NCBI RefSeq assembly: GCF_012927245.1
Contig: NZ_JABBGE010000004.1
Coordinates: 558,001 to 622,000, forward strand
DNA length: 64,000 nucleotides
DNA from: Streptomyces sp. R302
GTDB taxonomy: Bacteria; Actinomycetota; Actinomycetes; Streptomycetales; Streptomycetaceae
Direction of reading: 5' to 3'
How positions within the stretch are numbered: position 1 is the stretch's first letter; the number at the start of each line of letters is the position of its first letter. Shown piece by piece: positions 41,820 to 49,297 of this stretch. The notes beneath the pieces were generated by a model that searched no databases, had not been told where the DNA came from, and was given only the letters and a program-made list of their open reading frames with translations. A program made the position numbers and the translations under genes.

Positions 41820-42836
41820 ATGGCCATGCCGCTCCGTCAGTCCATCCGGGTCGGGACCTATCTCTTCGAACAGAAGCTCCGCAAGCGGGACAAGTTCCCC
41901 CTGATCGTCGAACTGGAGCCGCTCTACGCCTGCAACCTCAAGTGCGAGGGCTGCGGCAAGATCCAGCATCCGGCCGGCGTCCTCAAGCAGCGGATGCCGG
42001 TCGCCCAGGCGGTCGGCGCCGTCCTGGAGTCCGGCGCCCCGATGGTCTCCATCGCCGGCGGCGAACCCCTGATGCACCCCCAGATCGACGAGATCGTCCG
42101 CCAGCTCGTCGCCCGCCGGAAATACGTCTTCCTCTGCACCAACGCGATGCTGCTCCGCAAGAAGCTCGACAAGTTCACGCCCTCGCCGTATTTCGCCTTC
42201 GCCGTCCACATCGACGGACTGCGCGAACGCCACGACGAATCGGTCGCCAAGGAGGGCGTGTTCGACGAGGCCGTGGCGGCGATCAAGGAGGCCAAGCGGC
42301 GCGGATTCCGCGTCACCACCAATTCGACCTTCTTCAACACCGACACCCCGCAGACCATCATCGAGGTACTGAATTTCCTCAACGACGACCTCCAGGTCGA
42401 CGAAATGATGATCTCGCCCGCCTATGCCTACGAGAAGGCGCCCGACCAGGAACACTTCCTCGGCGTCGAACAGACCAGGGAACTCTTCAAGAAGGCCTTC
42501 GCCGGCGGCAACCGCCGCCGCTGGCGGCTCAACCACTCGCCGCTCTTCCTCGACTTCCTCGAAGGAAAGGCCGACTTCCCCTGCACCGCCTGGGCGATCC
42601 CCAACTACTCCCTCTTCGGGTGGCAGCGCCCCTGCTATCTGATGAGCGACGGCTACGTCCCCACCTACCGCGAACTCGTCGAGGACACCGACTGGGACAA
42701 GTACGGCCGCGGCAAGGACCCGCGCTGCGCCAACTGCATGGCGCACTGCGGCTACGAACCCACCGCCGTGCTCGCCACCATGGGCTCCCTCAAGGAGTCG
42801 CTGCGCGCGGTCCGCGAGACCGTCTCGGGGAGCTGA
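41820..42836 (+). CDS. hpnH: adenosyl-hopene transferase HpnH (radical SAM)
   Basis: This 338-residue radical SAM enzyme has its cluster-binding CX3CX2C at Cys38, Cys42 and Cys45 (YACNLKCEGCGKIQHP), the GGEPLMHPQI motif and a C-terminal Cys-containing segment with CANCMAHCGYEPTA. HpnH adds a 5'-deoxyadenosyl radical to diploptene, forming adenosylhopane. An AGGAGG site lies ahead of ATG 41820. In the S. coelicolor cluster I recall ispG and dxs following hpnH; here the aminotransferase gene follows after ten bases. Confidence 0.95.
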   Translation: MAMPLRQSIRVGTYLFEQKLRKRDKFPLIVELEPLYACNLKCEGCGKIQHPAGVLKQRMPVAQAVGAVLESGAPMVSIAGGEPLMHPQIDEIVRQLVARRKYVFLCTNAMLLRKKLDKFTPSPYFAFAVHIDGLRERHDESVAKEGVFDEAVAAIKEAKRRGFRVTTNSTFFNTDTPQTIIEVLNFLNDDLQVDEMMISPAYAYEKAPDQEHFLGVEQTRELFKKAFAGGNRRRWRLNHSPLFLDFLEGKADFPCTAWAIPNYSLFGWQRPCYLMSDGYVPTYRELVEDTDWDKYGRGKDPRCANCMAHCGYEPTAVLATMGSLKESLRAVRETVSGS

Positions 42837-42846
42837 GGGGCGGGCC

Positions 42847-44232
42847 ATGACCGACGGCTTCGACCTGCGGGCGCTGCTCGCCGAGCGCGGTGGCGAGCGG
42901 TACGAGCTGCACGCCCGCCACCTCAACCCGCAGCTGCCGCGGATGCTGCACACCATCGGCTTCGACAAGGTCTACGAGCGGGCCGCCGGCGCCCACTTCT
43001 GGGACGCCGAGGGCAACGACCACCTCGACATGCTCGCCGGCTTCGGCGTCATGGGCCTCGGCCGGCACCACCCCGTCGTCCGCAAGGCCCTGCACGACGT
43101 CCTCGACGCGGACCTCCCCGACCTCACCCGCTTCGACTGCCCGCCGCTGCCCGGCCTGCTCGCCGAGCGGCTGCTCGCCCACAGCCCCCACCTCGACCGG
43201 GTCTTCTTCGGCAACAGCGGCACCGAGGCCGTCGAGACCGCGCTGAAGTTCGCCCGCTACGCCACCGGCCGGCCGAGGATCGTCTACTGCGACCACGCCT
43301 TCCACGGCCTCACCACCGGCGCCCTCTCGGTCAACGGCGAGCAGGGCTTCCGGGCCGGCTTCGACCCGCTGCTCCCGGACACGGCGATCGCCCTCGGCGA
43401 CCTCGACGCCCTGGAGCGCGAGCTCCGCAGGGGCGACGTGGCCGCCTTCGTCGTCGAACCGATCCAGGGCAAGGGCGTCCACGAGGCCCCGCCCGGCTTC
43501 CTCGCCGCCGCCCAGGAGCTGCTCCACCGGCACGGGGCGCTGCTGATCGCCGACGAGGTGCAGACCGGCCTCGGCCGGACCGGCGACTTCTACGCGTACC
43601 AGCACGAGGACGGCGTCGAGCCGGACCTGGTGTGCGTGGCGAAGGCGCTCTCCGGCGGCTACGTGCCGGTCGGCGCCACCCTCGGCAAGGACTGGATCTT
43701 CAAGAAGGTCTACTCGTCCATGGACCGGGTCCTGGTCCACTCGGCCAGCTTCGGGGGCAACGCCCAGGCGATGGCCGCCGGGCTCGCGGTCCTCTCGGTG
43801 ATGGAGTCCGAGGGGACGGTCGCGCACGTGCGGAGGGTCGGCGGCCTCCTGAAGGGCCGGCTCGAGGAGCTCGTGCCCCGGTACGAGCTGCTGCACGCCG
43901 TGCGCGGCCGGGGGCTGATGATCGGCATCGAGTTCGGCCGGCCGAGCTCGCTGGCGCTGCGCGGTCGGTGGGCGATGCTCCAGACGGCCCGCAAGGGGCT
44001 CTTCGCGCAGATGGTGGTGGTCCCGCTGCTCCAGCGGCACCGGATCCTCACCCAGGTCTCCGGGGACCACCTGGAGGTGATCAAGCTGATCCCGCCGCTG
44101 GTGATCGACGAGGCGGACGTGGACCGCTTCGTCACCGCCTTCACGGCGGTCATGGAGGACGCCCACGGCGGCGGCGGGCTGCTGTGGGACTTCGGGAAGA
44201 CGCTGGTCAGACAGGCGGTCGCGCAGCGCTGA
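42847..44232 (+). CDS. class III aminotransferase of the hopanoid cluster
   Basis: This 461-residue PLP enzyme shows RVFFGNSGTEAVETALKFAR, YCDHAFHGLTTGALSV, LLIADEVQTGLGRTGDFYAY and the Schiff-base Lys in CVAKALSGGYVPVGA near residue 268. In hopanoid clusters this aminotransferase is thought to convert ribosylhopane aldehyde to aminobacteriohopanetriol, like HpnO of other bacteria. It follows hpnH by ten bases and is the last clear biosynthetic gene of the cluster. The symbol hpnO could apply but orthology was not tested. Confidence 0.9.
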   Translation: MTDGFDLRALLAERGGERYELHARHLNPQLPRMLHTIGFDKVYERAAGAHFWDAEGNDHLDMLAGFGVMGLGRHHPVVRKALHDVLDADLPDLTRFDCPPLPGLLAERLLAHSPHLDRVFFGNSGTEAVETALKFARYATGRPRIVYCDHAFHGLTTGALSVNGEQGFRAGFDPLLPDTAIALGDLDALERELRRGDVAAFVVEPIQGKGVHEAPPGFLAAAQELLHRHGALLIADEVQTGLGRTGDFYAYQHEDGVEPDLVCVAKALSGGYVPVGATLGKDWIFKKVYSSMDRVLVHSASFGGNAQAMAAGLAVLSVMESEGTVAHVRRVGGLLKGRLEELVPRYELLHAVRGRGLMIGIEFGRPSSLALRGRWAMLQTARKGLFAQMVVVPLLQRHRILTQVSGDHLEVIKLIPPLVIDEADVDRFVTAFTAVMEDAHGGGGLLWDFGKTLVRQAVAQR

Positions 44233-44253
44233 GCCGCGCTGCTCCCGGGATTT

Positions 44254-44288
44254 TTGCCTCTGGGGCAAGAAAGTTGCCCCAGAGGCAT
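44254..44288. promoter_or_regulatory. Two-site palindromic operator upstream of XRE-cupin gene
   Basis: Two 15-bp palindromes, TTGCC-N5-GGCAA (44254-44268) and TTGCC-N5-GGCAT (44274-44288), lie exactly 20 bp centre to centre, two turns of the helix. Together they also make a larger perfect inverted repeat of 14-bp arms around GAAAG. They end 20 bp before the ATG of the XRE-cupin gene, the place for an autoregulatory operator. The hairpin could also stop transcription from the hopanoid genes, but no T-run follows it. Confidence 0.7.
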
Positions 44289-44308
44289 GTTCCTGGCGGA
44301 ATGGACGC

Positions 44309-44938
44309 ATGGACCACGTCCCCCGGGGCTCCGCCCCGGAAACCGCCGCCCCCGAGCTCGTGCCCGACGTCGCCCCGCAGCTGCGGGCGCTGCGCCGGCG
44401 CCGGGGGCTCACCCTGGAGGGGGCCGCCCAGCGCGCCGGGCTCTCCCCGGCGCACCTCTCGCGCCTGGAGACCGGGAACCGGCAGCCCTCGCTGCCGATG
44501 CTCCTCGCCCTCGCCCGTATCTACGGTACGACGGTCGCCGAGCTGCTCGGCGAGACCCCGCCCGAACGCGACCCGGTGATCCGGGCCGACCGCTCCGATC
44601 CGGTCGAGGCCGACGGCTGGATCTACCGGCAGGCGGGCGGCGCAGGCCGGGCCATGCAGTGCCTGCGCGTCCACGTGCCCTACGCCACCCGGGCCGACAT
44701 CGTGCGCGTCCACCCCGGCGAGGAGTGGCTGCACGTGCTCGAAGGGCAGGTCCGGCTCGCCCTCGGCGACACCGTGCACCTGCTCGGCCCCGGGGACAGC
44801 GCGCACTTCGACTCGCTCACCCCGCACCGGATCGGCGCGGCCGGCCGGGCCGGCGCCGAGGTGCTCTTCGTCCACACGCTCCTGCAGAGCCCCGCCGCCG
44901 AGCTGTGCCTGGGCGGCGGCGCCCCGCACTCCCGCTGA
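44309..44938 (+). CDS. XRE-family regulator with cupin sensor domain
   Basis: This 209-residue protein combines an N-terminal XRE HTH (LRALRRRRGLTLEGAAQRAG followed by LSPAHLSRLETGNRQPSLPM, about residues 25-70) with a C-terminal cupin domain (about 110-190: VHVPYATRADIVRVHPGEEW, LGPGDSAHFDSLTPHRIGA). This is the layout of small-molecule-responsive repressors. It lies behind a double palindrome and ahead of a 54-residue membrane protein, with a 20-bp gap to the latter, so both probably belong to one autoregulated unit at the end of the hopanoid cluster. Confidence 0.88.
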   Translation: MDHVPRGSAPETAAPELVPDVAPQLRALRRRRGLTLEGAAQRAGLSPAHLSRLETGNRQPSLPMLLALARIYGTTVAELLGETPPERDPVIRADRSDPVEADGWIYRQAGGAGRAMQCLRVHVPYATRADIVRVHPGEEWLHVLEGQVRLALGDTVHLLGPGDSAHFDSLTPHRIGAAGRAGAEVLFVHTLLQSPAAELCLGGGAPHSR

Positions 44939-44957
44939 GCCCGAAAGGCTGGTCGAC

Positions 44958-45122
44958 ATGTCCGACAAGTCACTGCATTCCACCCCGGTCACCGGCGAAG
45001 AGCGCGGCGAGGGGAAGTTCCCCAAGGGGCTGGTGCTCCGCCTCTTCGCCTACCTGATCGCCGGTCACCTCTTCGCCGGCTTCCTCTACCTGCTCTTCAT
45101 GCTGGGCGGGCAGAACCAGTGA
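44958..45122 (+). CDS. 54-residue membrane protein (DUF6126-like)
   Basis: This small protein has a charged, soluble N-terminus (about 1-25, SDKSLHSTPVTGEERGEGKF) and one hydrophobic helix (LRLFAYLIAGHLFAGFLYLL) before a GGQNQ end. I associate it with the DUF6126 family found next to XRE-cupin regulators, from memory. It follows that gene by 19 bp, so they are probably co-transcribed. A role as membrane partner or target of the regulator is plausible; the sequence shows no catalytic residues. Confidence 0.72.
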   Translation: MSDKSLHSTPVTGEERGEGKFPKGLVLRLFAYLIAGHLFAGFLYLLFMLGGQNQ

Positions 45123-45143
45123 CCGGACGCCGGACCCGCGGCC

Positions 45144-45965
45144 TCACGCCTCCGTGAGGAACCGCTCCCGCAGCCGCTCGCGGGTCTCCGGCGCCAGCTT
45201 CAGGCCGTCCGCGAGGTAGGCGTCCACCGAGCCCCAGTGCGCGTCGATGGCCTCGAAGGCGGCCCGCAGGTACTCCACCCGCGCGTCGAAGAGCGGGCTC
45301 AGCAGCTCCATCACCTCGGGCGTCATCGCGTCCCCTGCGGTGGGGCTGCGACGCACCTTGTAGCGGCGGTGCGGGGCGCCGGACTTCACGTAGTCGGCCT
45401 CGATGGCCTCGCGCTCCACGCCGAGCGCCAGCAGGGTGATCGCGATCGAGAGCCCGGCGCGGTCCTTGCCGGCCGCGCAGTGCATCAGGGCCGGGACGGA
45501 CTCCTCGGCGAGGGAGTGCAGGACCCGGCTGTGCTCGGCGGTCCGCTCCACGATCATCCGGCGGTACGAGGAGGCCATCCGCGCCGCCGCCTTGCCGTCG
45601 CCGAGCAGGTCCCGCAGCGTGTCGAGGTCGCCCTCGCGGACCATCCGCCAGAACTCCTTGCCGTCGGCCGGGTCGCTCAGGGGTATGTTCACGTTCCGCA
45701 CGCCCGGGAGCTCCACGTCCGGGCCCTCGATCTTGGCGTCGGCCTCGTTGCGGAAGTCGAAGATCGTGTGCAGGCCGAGGCCGGAGAGGAAGGCCGCGTC
45801 GGACTCGGTGGCGTCGGCGAGGTGACCGCTGCGGAAGAGGGCGCCGGGCCGGACCGCGCGTCCGTCGGCGGTCGGCAGGCCGGCCACGTCCCGGAAGTTG
45901 CGGACCGCCGCGAGCTCGGGCTCGCCGGGTTCGAGGGTCTTGACCTGCGGCAGCTGCTGCGTCAC
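45144..45965 (-). CDS. tyrosine-type protein phosphatase (Tyr_phosphatase3)
   Basis: This 273-residue protein has the P-loop signature MHCAAGKDRAGLSIAI with Cys near residue 165 (HCx2GKxR), preceded by NFRDVAGLPTADGRAVRPGA and FDFRNEADAKIEGPDV, the standard order of bacterial tyrosine/dual-specificity phosphatases of the LMP-PTP-unrelated Tyr_phosphatase3 type. The substrate may be phosphotyrosine or a phosphoinositide-like compound. GTG 45965 is preceded by AGGAGC. It is divergent from the LysM-M23 gene. Confidence 0.88.
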   Translation of the reverse strand: MTQQLPQVKTLEPGEPELAAVRNFRDVAGLPTADGRAVRPGALFRSGHLADATESDAAFLSGLGLHTIFDFRNEADAKIEGPDVELPGVRNVNIPLSDPADGKEFWRMVREGDLDTLRDLLGDGKAAARMASSYRRMIVERTAEHSRVLHSLAEESVPALMHCAAGKDRAGLSIAITLLALGVEREAIEADYVKSGAPHRRYKVRRSPTAGDAMTPEVMELLSPLFDARVEYLRAAFEAIDAHWGSVDAYLADGLKLAPETRERLRERFLTEA

Positions 45966-46285
45966 GGATGCTCCTGGTGGTAGGCGTTCACGGGTCCGTA
46001 CGAGATCGGTTCCCTCGGCAATCATCCCGTCGGGCGCGGCTCGGCGCACCCCCCTGGCCGGTAATGGGCGATCTGTCCGTATTGGAAGGCCTTGCGGTAA
46101 CGCGCCCTGGTTGAGGGGGAGATGGAATTCGGCGCGTGAGCAGGGTCATAGAAGTGACGGATCGTGGCCGACCGCCCGGCCCAACCACCCTCCCCGAAAA
46201 GGGAATCGAGGGGCCGTCATCCACGGAGGGTGACCGGAATTCCGGGCCCGAAGATCGTCCCGGAATGCCCGCCGAATTCCGTGGC
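45966..46285. other. Divergent intergenic sequence without a gene
   Basis: This stretch separates the phosphatase start from the promoter and riboswitch of the LysM-M23 gene. I find no coding frame with family resemblance and no clear terminator. It is somewhat richer in A and T than the coding sequence on either side, as expected for non-coding sequence here. Confidence 0.5.
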
Positions 46286-46315
46286 TTGTTCGCGCCGACC
46301 CGGCTCGTCTAGCGT
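46286..46315 (+). promoter_or_regulatory. Promoter of the riboswitch-controlled wall hydrolase
   Basis: TTGTTC (46286-46291) and TAGCGT (46310-46315) are separated by 18 bp, a usable Streptomyces housekeeping promoter placing the start of transcription about 20 bp before the riboswitch. Confidence 0.55.
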
Positions 46316-46339
46316 CGCCGTCAATCCGGTCGGACCGCC

Positions 46340-46516
46340 GAATCCTGCCACCGTCCGGAATTCACACCCGTCCACGCGTGGCAGGAGCGGGGGACCCAAG
46401 GAAGTACGCCGGTCCCGCGACGCAGGACGGCTCGGGGTGAAGCCGCGTGAAAACGCGGCCGGACATCTCCAGTCCGAACCCGACAGCTCACCTCGCAGGC
46501 GCCGGAGAGGAATTCG
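46340..46516 (+). promoter_or_regulatory. Cyclic di-AMP riboswitch (ydaO/yuaA type)
   Basis: The 5' leader carries the conserved blocks of the ydaO class in order: CTGCCA/TGGCAG stem (46345-46384), GGGGGACCCAAGG (46389-46401), GGTCCCGCGAC, GGGGTGAAGCCGC (46434-46446) with a GTGAAAAC-capped hairpin, and ACCCGACAGCTCACCTCG (46478-46495), ending at GAGAGG before the start codon. In actinobacteria this class controls cell-wall hydrolases such as Rpf and NlpC/P60 or M23 proteins in response to cyclic di-AMP, which turns expression off. Boundaries are approximate. Confidence 0.88.
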
Positions 46517-46518
46517 CC

Positions 46519-47466
46519 ATGCCCGCGAAGGGTAAGCACCGCCGCCAGAAGTCCACCCTGATCACCCGTGGCCTCGTCGCCGCCGGCACCGGTGGCGCCG
46601 TCGTCGCGCTGCCGCTGATCGGCGCCACCGGCGCCCACGCCGCCGAGCAGGCCGCCCCGGCCGCCGTCTCCGGCACCGTGGTCGCCGCCGCGCAGGTCCA
46701 GGCCCAGGTCCAGGCCGCCCCGGCCGCCAAGGCCGCCGCCCCGACCACGTACTCCGTCGTCGCCGGCGACTACCTGTCCAAGATCGCCGCCGAGCACGAC
46801 GTCGCCGGCGGCTGGAAGCGGCTCTACGCCGACAACCGCCAGGTCGTCGGCGAGAACCCCTCGCTGATCCTCCCGGGCATGAAGCTCACCCTCGGCGCCA
46901 AGAACCCCGCCAAGGCCGCCGCCCCGAAGCCCGCCGCGCCGAAGGCCGCCCCGAAGGCCGCCGTCAAGGCCGCCCCGAAGGCCGCGGCGAAGGTCGCCGA
47001 GCAGACCCGCGCCTCCCGCTCCACCGAGCGCGCCGCGGCCCCGGCCGCCGCCCCGGCCGCCTCCGGCTGGGTCGCCCCGGTCGCCGGCGGCGTCTCCACC
47101 GCGTACCGCACCGCCGGTGCCATGTGGTCCTCCGGCTACCACACCGGTGCCGACTTCATCGCCGCCTCGGGCACCACCGTCCGCGCCGTCGGCGCCGGCA
47201 CGGTCGTCTCCGCCGGCTGGAGCGGCGCCTACGGCAACGAGGTCGTCATCAAGCACGCCGACGGCAACTACTCGCAGTACGCCCACCTCTCCTCCCTGGC
47301 CGTCTCCGCCGGCCAGTCGGTGAGCGGCGGCCAGCAGATCGGTCTCTCCGGCTCCACCGGCAACTCGACCGGCCCGCACCTGCACTTCGAGATCCGCACC
47401 TCGCCGAGCTACGGCGCGGACATCGACCCGCTGGCCTACCTGCGCCAGCACGGCGTCTCGATCTGA
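46519..47466 (+). CDS. secreted LysM-M23 cell-wall endopeptidase
   Basis: This 315-residue exported protein has a basic lead (PAKGKHRRQK), a signal peptide ending near THAA-like GAHAAEQ, one LysM domain (about 75-125, TYSVVAGDYLSKIAAEHDVA to LILPGMKLTLG), an Ala/Pro/Lys-rich linker with repeated PKAAPKAA units, and a C-terminal M23 LytM domain with YHTGADFIAASGTTVRA and TGPHLHFEIR, the zinc-site His residues. It should bind peptidoglycan and cut peptide cross-bridges during growth or germination. Expression is under the cyclic di-AMP riboswitch. ATG 46519 has GAGAGG upstream. Confidence 0.93.
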   Translation: MPAKGKHRRQKSTLITRGLVAAGTGGAVVALPLIGATGAHAAEQAAPAAVSGTVVAAAQVQAQVQAAPAAKAAAPTTYSVVAGDYLSKIAAEHDVAGGWKRLYADNRQVVGENPSLILPGMKLTLGAKNPAKAAAPKPAAPKAAPKAAVKAAPKAAAKVAEQTRASRSTERAAAPAAAPAASGWVAPVAGGVSTAYRTAGAMWSSGYHTGADFIAASGTTVRAVGAGTVVSAGWSGAYGNEVVIKHADGNYSQYAHLSSLAVSAGQSVSGGQQIGLSGSTGNSTGPHLHFEIRTSPSYGADIDPLAYLRQHGVSI

Positions 47467-47490
47467 CCCGTCCGGCCCAACGGCCGCAGC

Positions 47491-47519
47491 GAAGGCCCGG
47501 CACCGAGTGCCGGGCCTTC
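47491..47519 (+). terminator. Terminator of the LysM-M23 gene
   Basis: Perfect 13-bp arms GAAGGCCCGGCAC (47491-47503) and GTGCCGGGCCTTC (47507-47519) enclose a CGA loop. Confidence 0.85.
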
Positions 47520-47626
47520 GCCCTATTCCGGGCTTGGCAAATTCTTTATCGGTGGCATATATCACCCGCCGTCAACCCCTCCTTACGGTCGCGTAGGTCA
47601 CATCCGGAAAGGAAGGATGTGCTGTC

Positions 47627-48439
47627 GTGGCAGACGATTCGAGAGCAACAGAAGAGAACGTGTTCGGGGCGGTCGGGGGATTCGGGTCGTACGCGGCGAT
47701 CGGTGACAGCTTCACCGAGGGCGTCGGAGATCCGGGACCGGACGGGGCCTACGTCGGCTGGGCGGACCGCTTCGCGGTGCTCCTCGCCGACCAGCTGCCG
47801 GACCACCAGGAGTTCCGCTACGCCAACCTCGCGGTGCGCGGCCGGCTCCTCGACCAGATCGTGGCCGAGCAGGTCCCCCGGGCCAAGGAGCTCGCCCCCG
47901 ACCTGGTCACCTTCTGCGCGGGCGGCAACGACATCATCCGCCCCGGCACCGACCCCGACGACGTCGCCGAGCGGTTCGAGCGGGCGGTGCGGGAGCTCAC
48001 CTCCGCCGTCGGCACCGTCATGGTGACCACCGGCTTCGACACCCGTGACGTACCGGTGCTCAAGCACCTGCGCGGCAAGATCGCCACGTACACGGCCCAC
48101 GTCCGCGCCATCGCCGACCGCTACGACTGCCCGGTCCTCGACCTGTGGTCGCTGAAGTCGGTCCAGGACCGGCGGGCCTGGGACGACGACCGGCTGCACC
48201 TCTCGCCCGAGGGCCACACCCGGGTCGCGCTGCGCGCCGCCCAGGTCCTCGGCCTGCCGGTGCCGGCCGACCCGGACCAGGCCTGGCCGCCGCTGCCCGC
48301 CCGCGGGCCGCTGGAGGTCCGCAGGGACGACATCCACTGGGCGCGCGAGTACCTGGTGCCGTGGATCGGGCGGCGGCTGCGCGGCGAGAGCTCCGGCGAC
48401 CACGTCGAGGCCAAGCGCCCCGACCTCATGCCCCTGTAG
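47627..48439 (+). CDS. SGNH/GDSL-type hydrolase
   Basis: This 270-residue protein has no signal peptide, so it is probably cytoplasmic. The four SGNH blocks are visible: AAIGDSFTEGVGDP (Ser near residue 28), the Gly of NLAVRGRLLDQI, VTFCAGGNDIIRPGT and the C-terminal Asp/His pair in DDDRLHLSPEGHTRVAL. It should hydrolyse an ester, acyl or acetyl group; substrate unknown. GTG 47627 follows GGAAAGGAAGG. Its last 14 bases overlap the convergent STM4011-type gene. Confidence 0.9.
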   Translation: MADDSRATEENVFGAVGGFGSYAAIGDSFTEGVGDPGPDGAYVGWADRFAVLLADQLPDHQEFRYANLAVRGRLLDQIVAEQVPRAKELAPDLVTFCAGGNDIIRPGTDPDDVAERFERAVRELTSAVGTVMVTTGFDTRDVPVLKHLRGKIATYTAHVRAIADRYDCPVLDLWSLKSVQDRRAWDDDRLHLSPEGHTRVALRAAQVLGLPVPADPDQAWPPLPARGPLEVRRDDIHWAREYLVPWIGRRLRGESSGDHVEAKRPDLMPL

Positions 48440-49289
48440 TTCCGGGGCGGCCGGCGGGGATCCGCTCCAGGACCCCGCCGGCGAAGACGTCGTACAGCGG
48501 CAGCGACTCCAGGTGGACGTAGCCGATGTGGCAGTCGCAGAGGGCGAGGGGGCAGGCCCGGGGCCGCAGCGCGGCACGGTACGAGCCGTCGTACAGGTTG
48601 CCGAGCTCGGCCCTGACGAAGTGGCAGCGGCGCACCGTCCCCTCGCCGTCCACCGACACCACCGACTCGCCGGTCCGGCAGGGCAGCCCCGCCGAGCGGT
48701 GCGGGTGCCGGCTGTAGCCGAAGAGCGGGTCGACGCCCGTCCACGCGGCCGCCTCGGCGTCGGTGTACGTGTGCCCCTCGGCGGCGTTCACCCAGAGGTA
48801 CACGTGGTCCGGCAGCGCCGCCCGCAGCCGCAGCGCCTCCGCGTGGTGCTCGGGCAGCCCCACCACGCCCACGCTGAAGCGGACGCCCCGGGCCGCCAGG
48901 TCGAGCGCCTTGCCGAGGAAGCGGTCGTACGGCGTCTGGCCGGGGTGGTACGTGCACCACAGCGCCAGCGCGCCCAGGTCCGCGTCGTCCAGCCAGGAGG
49001 TCCGGCAGCTCAGATTGGTCTGGATCGCCACCCGCTCCACGTGCTGCAGCCGCGAGAGCTCCACCATCGCCCGCCGGTACCAGGAGCGGACCAGGCCCTC
49101 GCCCCAGGGGGTGAAGAGGATCCGCAGCCGGTCGCCCGACTGCCCCTCCGCCCAGCCGGTGAACCGCTCCAGGGCCGCCCGGTCCGCCCGCAGCGTCTCC
49201 GGCGAGTCCCGGCGCTTGGCGAAGGGGCAGTACGGGCAGTCGTAGTCGCAGGAGGCGAGCGGCCCCCGGTACAGCAGCGTCAGGTCCAC
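48426..49289 (-). CDS. STM4011-family radical SAM protein
   Basis: This 287-residue radical SAM enzyme starts at GTG 49289 with LTLLYRGPLASCDYDCPYCP, giving CX3CX2C at Cys14, Cys18 and Cys21. The C-terminal third has further Cys (LPCRTGESVVS, VRRCHFVRAELGNLYDG, RACPLALCDCHIGY), a SPASM/twitch-like pattern that may hold an extra iron-sulfur cluster. It is the last gene of a five-gene unit and lies eight bases after the STM4012-type gene. The reaction is unknown; the extra cluster would fit a peptide-modifying enzyme, which is inference. Confidence 0.88.
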   Translation of the reverse strand: MDLTLLYRGPLASCDYDCPYCPFAKRRDSPETLRADRAALERFTGWAEGQSGDRLRILFTPWGEGLVRSWYRRAMVELSRLQHVERVAIQTNLSCRTSWLDDADLGALALWCTYHPGQTPYDRFLGKALDLAARGVRFSVGVVGLPEHHAEALRLRAALPDHVYLWVNAAEGHTYTDAEAAAWTGVDPLFGYSRHPHRSAGLPCRTGESVVSVDGEGTVRRCHFVRAELGNLYDGSYRAALRPRACPLALCDCHIGYVHLESLPLYDVFAGGVLERIPAGRPGTTGA

Positions 49290-49297
49290 GGCCGGCC

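Noticed and set aside
44255..44287. Perfect hairpin read only as a terminator of the hopanoid genes
   Set aside because: There is no T-run after it, and its internal structure resolves into two equal palindromes at 20-bp spacing before a regulator gene, so an operator is the better call; a secondary terminator role stays possible.
47627..48439. SGNH hydrolase as a secreted lipase
   Set aside because: No signal peptide is present at the chosen start or at any in-frame alternative.
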